DNA of 64,000 nt from Streptomyces cellostaticus. Its GTDB lineage: Bacteria > Actinomycetota > Actinomycetes > Streptomycetales > Streptomycetaceae. The stretch covers positions 1 to 64,000 of the forward strand of contig NZ_KQ948039.1 of the NCBI RefSeq assembly GCF_001513965.1, given 5' to 3'. This document shows positions 63,123-64,000 of this stretch, one piece after another. The stretch's first letter is position 1, and each line of letters begins with the position of its first letter. The notes under the pieces were generated by a model. That model had not been told where the DNA came from. It did no database searches and saw nothing but the letters and a program-made list of their open reading frames with translations. Position numbers and translations under genes: made by a program.

Positions 63123-64000
63123 CGCTGGGCGCTTCCTTCCAGGGGACGGTGGCCGATGGTCAGCAGCGGCAGGTCGGGCTTGATCTGCCCGCGCTCGGGA
63201 ACGAAGCCGACGACCGGGTCGGGAGTGTCCGGCGCGTTGACGAAGGACACGAACCGGGCCAGCTTCTCGGGGTCGTTGATGGTGGTCGCCCACTCGTCGG
63301 CGTAGTGCGCCACGTGGTCCGCCATCAGGGACTCCAGCTCCTCGCAGATGCCGAGGGAGTCCTCCACGACCACGTCGCGCACGTGGTCCAGGCCCCCGGG
63401 GATCCGCTCCAGCCAGGTGGAGGTGCGCTCCAGGCGGTCGGCGGTGCGGATGTAGAACATCAGGAACCGGTCGATCAGGCGGATCAGCTCGGCGTCCGTC
63501 AGATCCTGCGCGAGCAGGTCCGCGTGGCGCGGGGTGGCGCCGCCGTTGCCGCCGACGTACAGGTTCCAGCCGTTCGACGTGGCGATCACGCCGAAGTCCT
63601 TCGACTGGGCCTCCGCGCACTCGCGGGCGCAGCCGGAGACGGCGGACTTGAGCTTGTGCGGGGACCTGAGCCCCCGGTAGCGCAGCTCCAGGTCGATCGC
63701 CATGCGGACGGAGTCCTGGACGCCGTAGCGGCACCAGGTCCGGCCCACACAGGACTTCACCGTGCGCAGCGCCTTGCCGTACGCGTGGCCCGACTCGAAG
63801 CCCGCGTCGACCAGACGGGTCCAGATCAGCGGGAGCTGCTCGACCCGGGCGCCGAACATGTCGATGCGCTGACCGCCGGTGATCTTCGTGTAGAGGCCGA
63901 AGTCCCGGGCGATCTCGCCGATCACGATCAGGCCATCGGGGGTGATCTCGCCGCCGGGGATGCGCGGGACGACCGAGTACGACCCGTTCTTCTGGAGGTT
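63119..64000 (-). CDS. nirB: Nitrite reductase (NADH) large subunit, C-terminal part
   Basis: The frame stays open to the window edge, so the N-terminal FAD/NADH part lies beyond 64000. The visible 293 residues are the siroheme/4Fe-4S half. The cluster-siroheme ligands appear as KSCVGRTWCRYG and VSGCARECAEA. The usual proline in GCPRECAEA is alanine here. DGLIVIGEIARDFGLYTKITGGQ precedes them. It forms the enzyme with NirD, encoded next. Confidence 0.95.
   Translation of the reverse strand, partial: NLQKNGSYSVVPRIPGGEITPDGLIVIGEIARDFGLYTKITGGQRIDMFGARVEQLPLIWTRLVDAGFESGHAYGKALRTVKSCVGRTWCRYGVQDSVRMAIDLELRYRGLRSPHKLKSAVSGCARECAEAQSKDFGVIATSNGWNLYVGGNGGATPRHADLLAQDLTDAELIRLIDRFLMFYIRTADRLERTSTWLERIPGGLDHVRDVVVEDSLGICEELESLMADHVAHYADEWATTINDPEKLARFVSFVNAPDTPDPVVGFVPERGQIKPDLPLLTIGHRPLEGSAQR

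Overview
The window is high-GC actinobacterial DNA, almost certainly from a Streptomyces chromosome. The signs are strong G/C bias at codon third positions, GTG starts, ATGA/GTGA overlaps inside operons, a WhiJ-like HTH/DUF397/anti-sigma ATPase cluster, Tat-type lipoproteins, a sugar importer without its own ATPase, and the gene order glyS / znuACB-zur / uppS / recO seen in S. coelicolor and relatives. nirBD, ppdK, a dihydrouridine synthase and a GH18 chitinase are further core markers. Accessory DNA is concentrated at about 0-8 kb and 51-62.7 kb.

0-8.3 kb: the 3' end of an RHS-repeat polymorphic toxin gene, whose variable tip is followed by small, less GC-biased ORFs that look like an immunity or orphan-cassette zone. 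Next come two broken genes: a small CxCGC protein split by an in-frame TAG, and a nuclease/transposase-like gene with an internal deletion and frameshift. A WhiJ-type regulatory cluster follows (anti-sigma ATPase, divergent HTH/DUF5753, DUF397).

8.3-14.9 kb: a leftward peptide/nickel-type ABC operon (Tat lipoprotein, DppB-like permease, a DppC-DppD fusion, a DppF-like ATPase) ending in a DapA-family aldolase, behind a good promoter. 15-23.2 kb: recO, uppS, a secreted histidine phosphatase, the zinc regulon (zur, znuB, znuC, znuA) with two Zur boxes lying over the znuA promoter, and glyS. 23.2-29.5 kb: an endonuclease-family protein, a LysE exporter, a chitinase, an aldo/keto reductase with its TetR regulator, and a beta-lactamase-fold hydrolase.

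29.5-38.2 kb: two paralogous divergent modules (MFS exporter plus XRE-type regulator) flank a beta-trefoil-like protein, a QorB-like reductase with a divergent HxlR regulator, and a third MFS exporter. 38.2-50 kb: dihydrouridine synthase, a sulfatase/LTA-synthase-fold membrane protein, an ABM monooxygenase, two alpha-glycosidases opposite a ROK repressor, a repeat- and hairpin-rich 460-base gap, and pyruvate phosphate dikinase.

50-64 kb: a DUF4232 lipoprotein-like secreted protein, two SDRs, a sugar ABC importer, a secreted Asp-box (sialidase-fold) protein, a TetR/SDR pair with related operators, and a two-gene unit whose first product is an 855-residue protein ending in a GspG-pseudopilin-like domain and whose second is a signal-less clan-A glycosidase. 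nirD and the C-terminal part of nirB close the window. The GspG-tailed protein with its glycosidase partner is the best candidate here for something undescribed.
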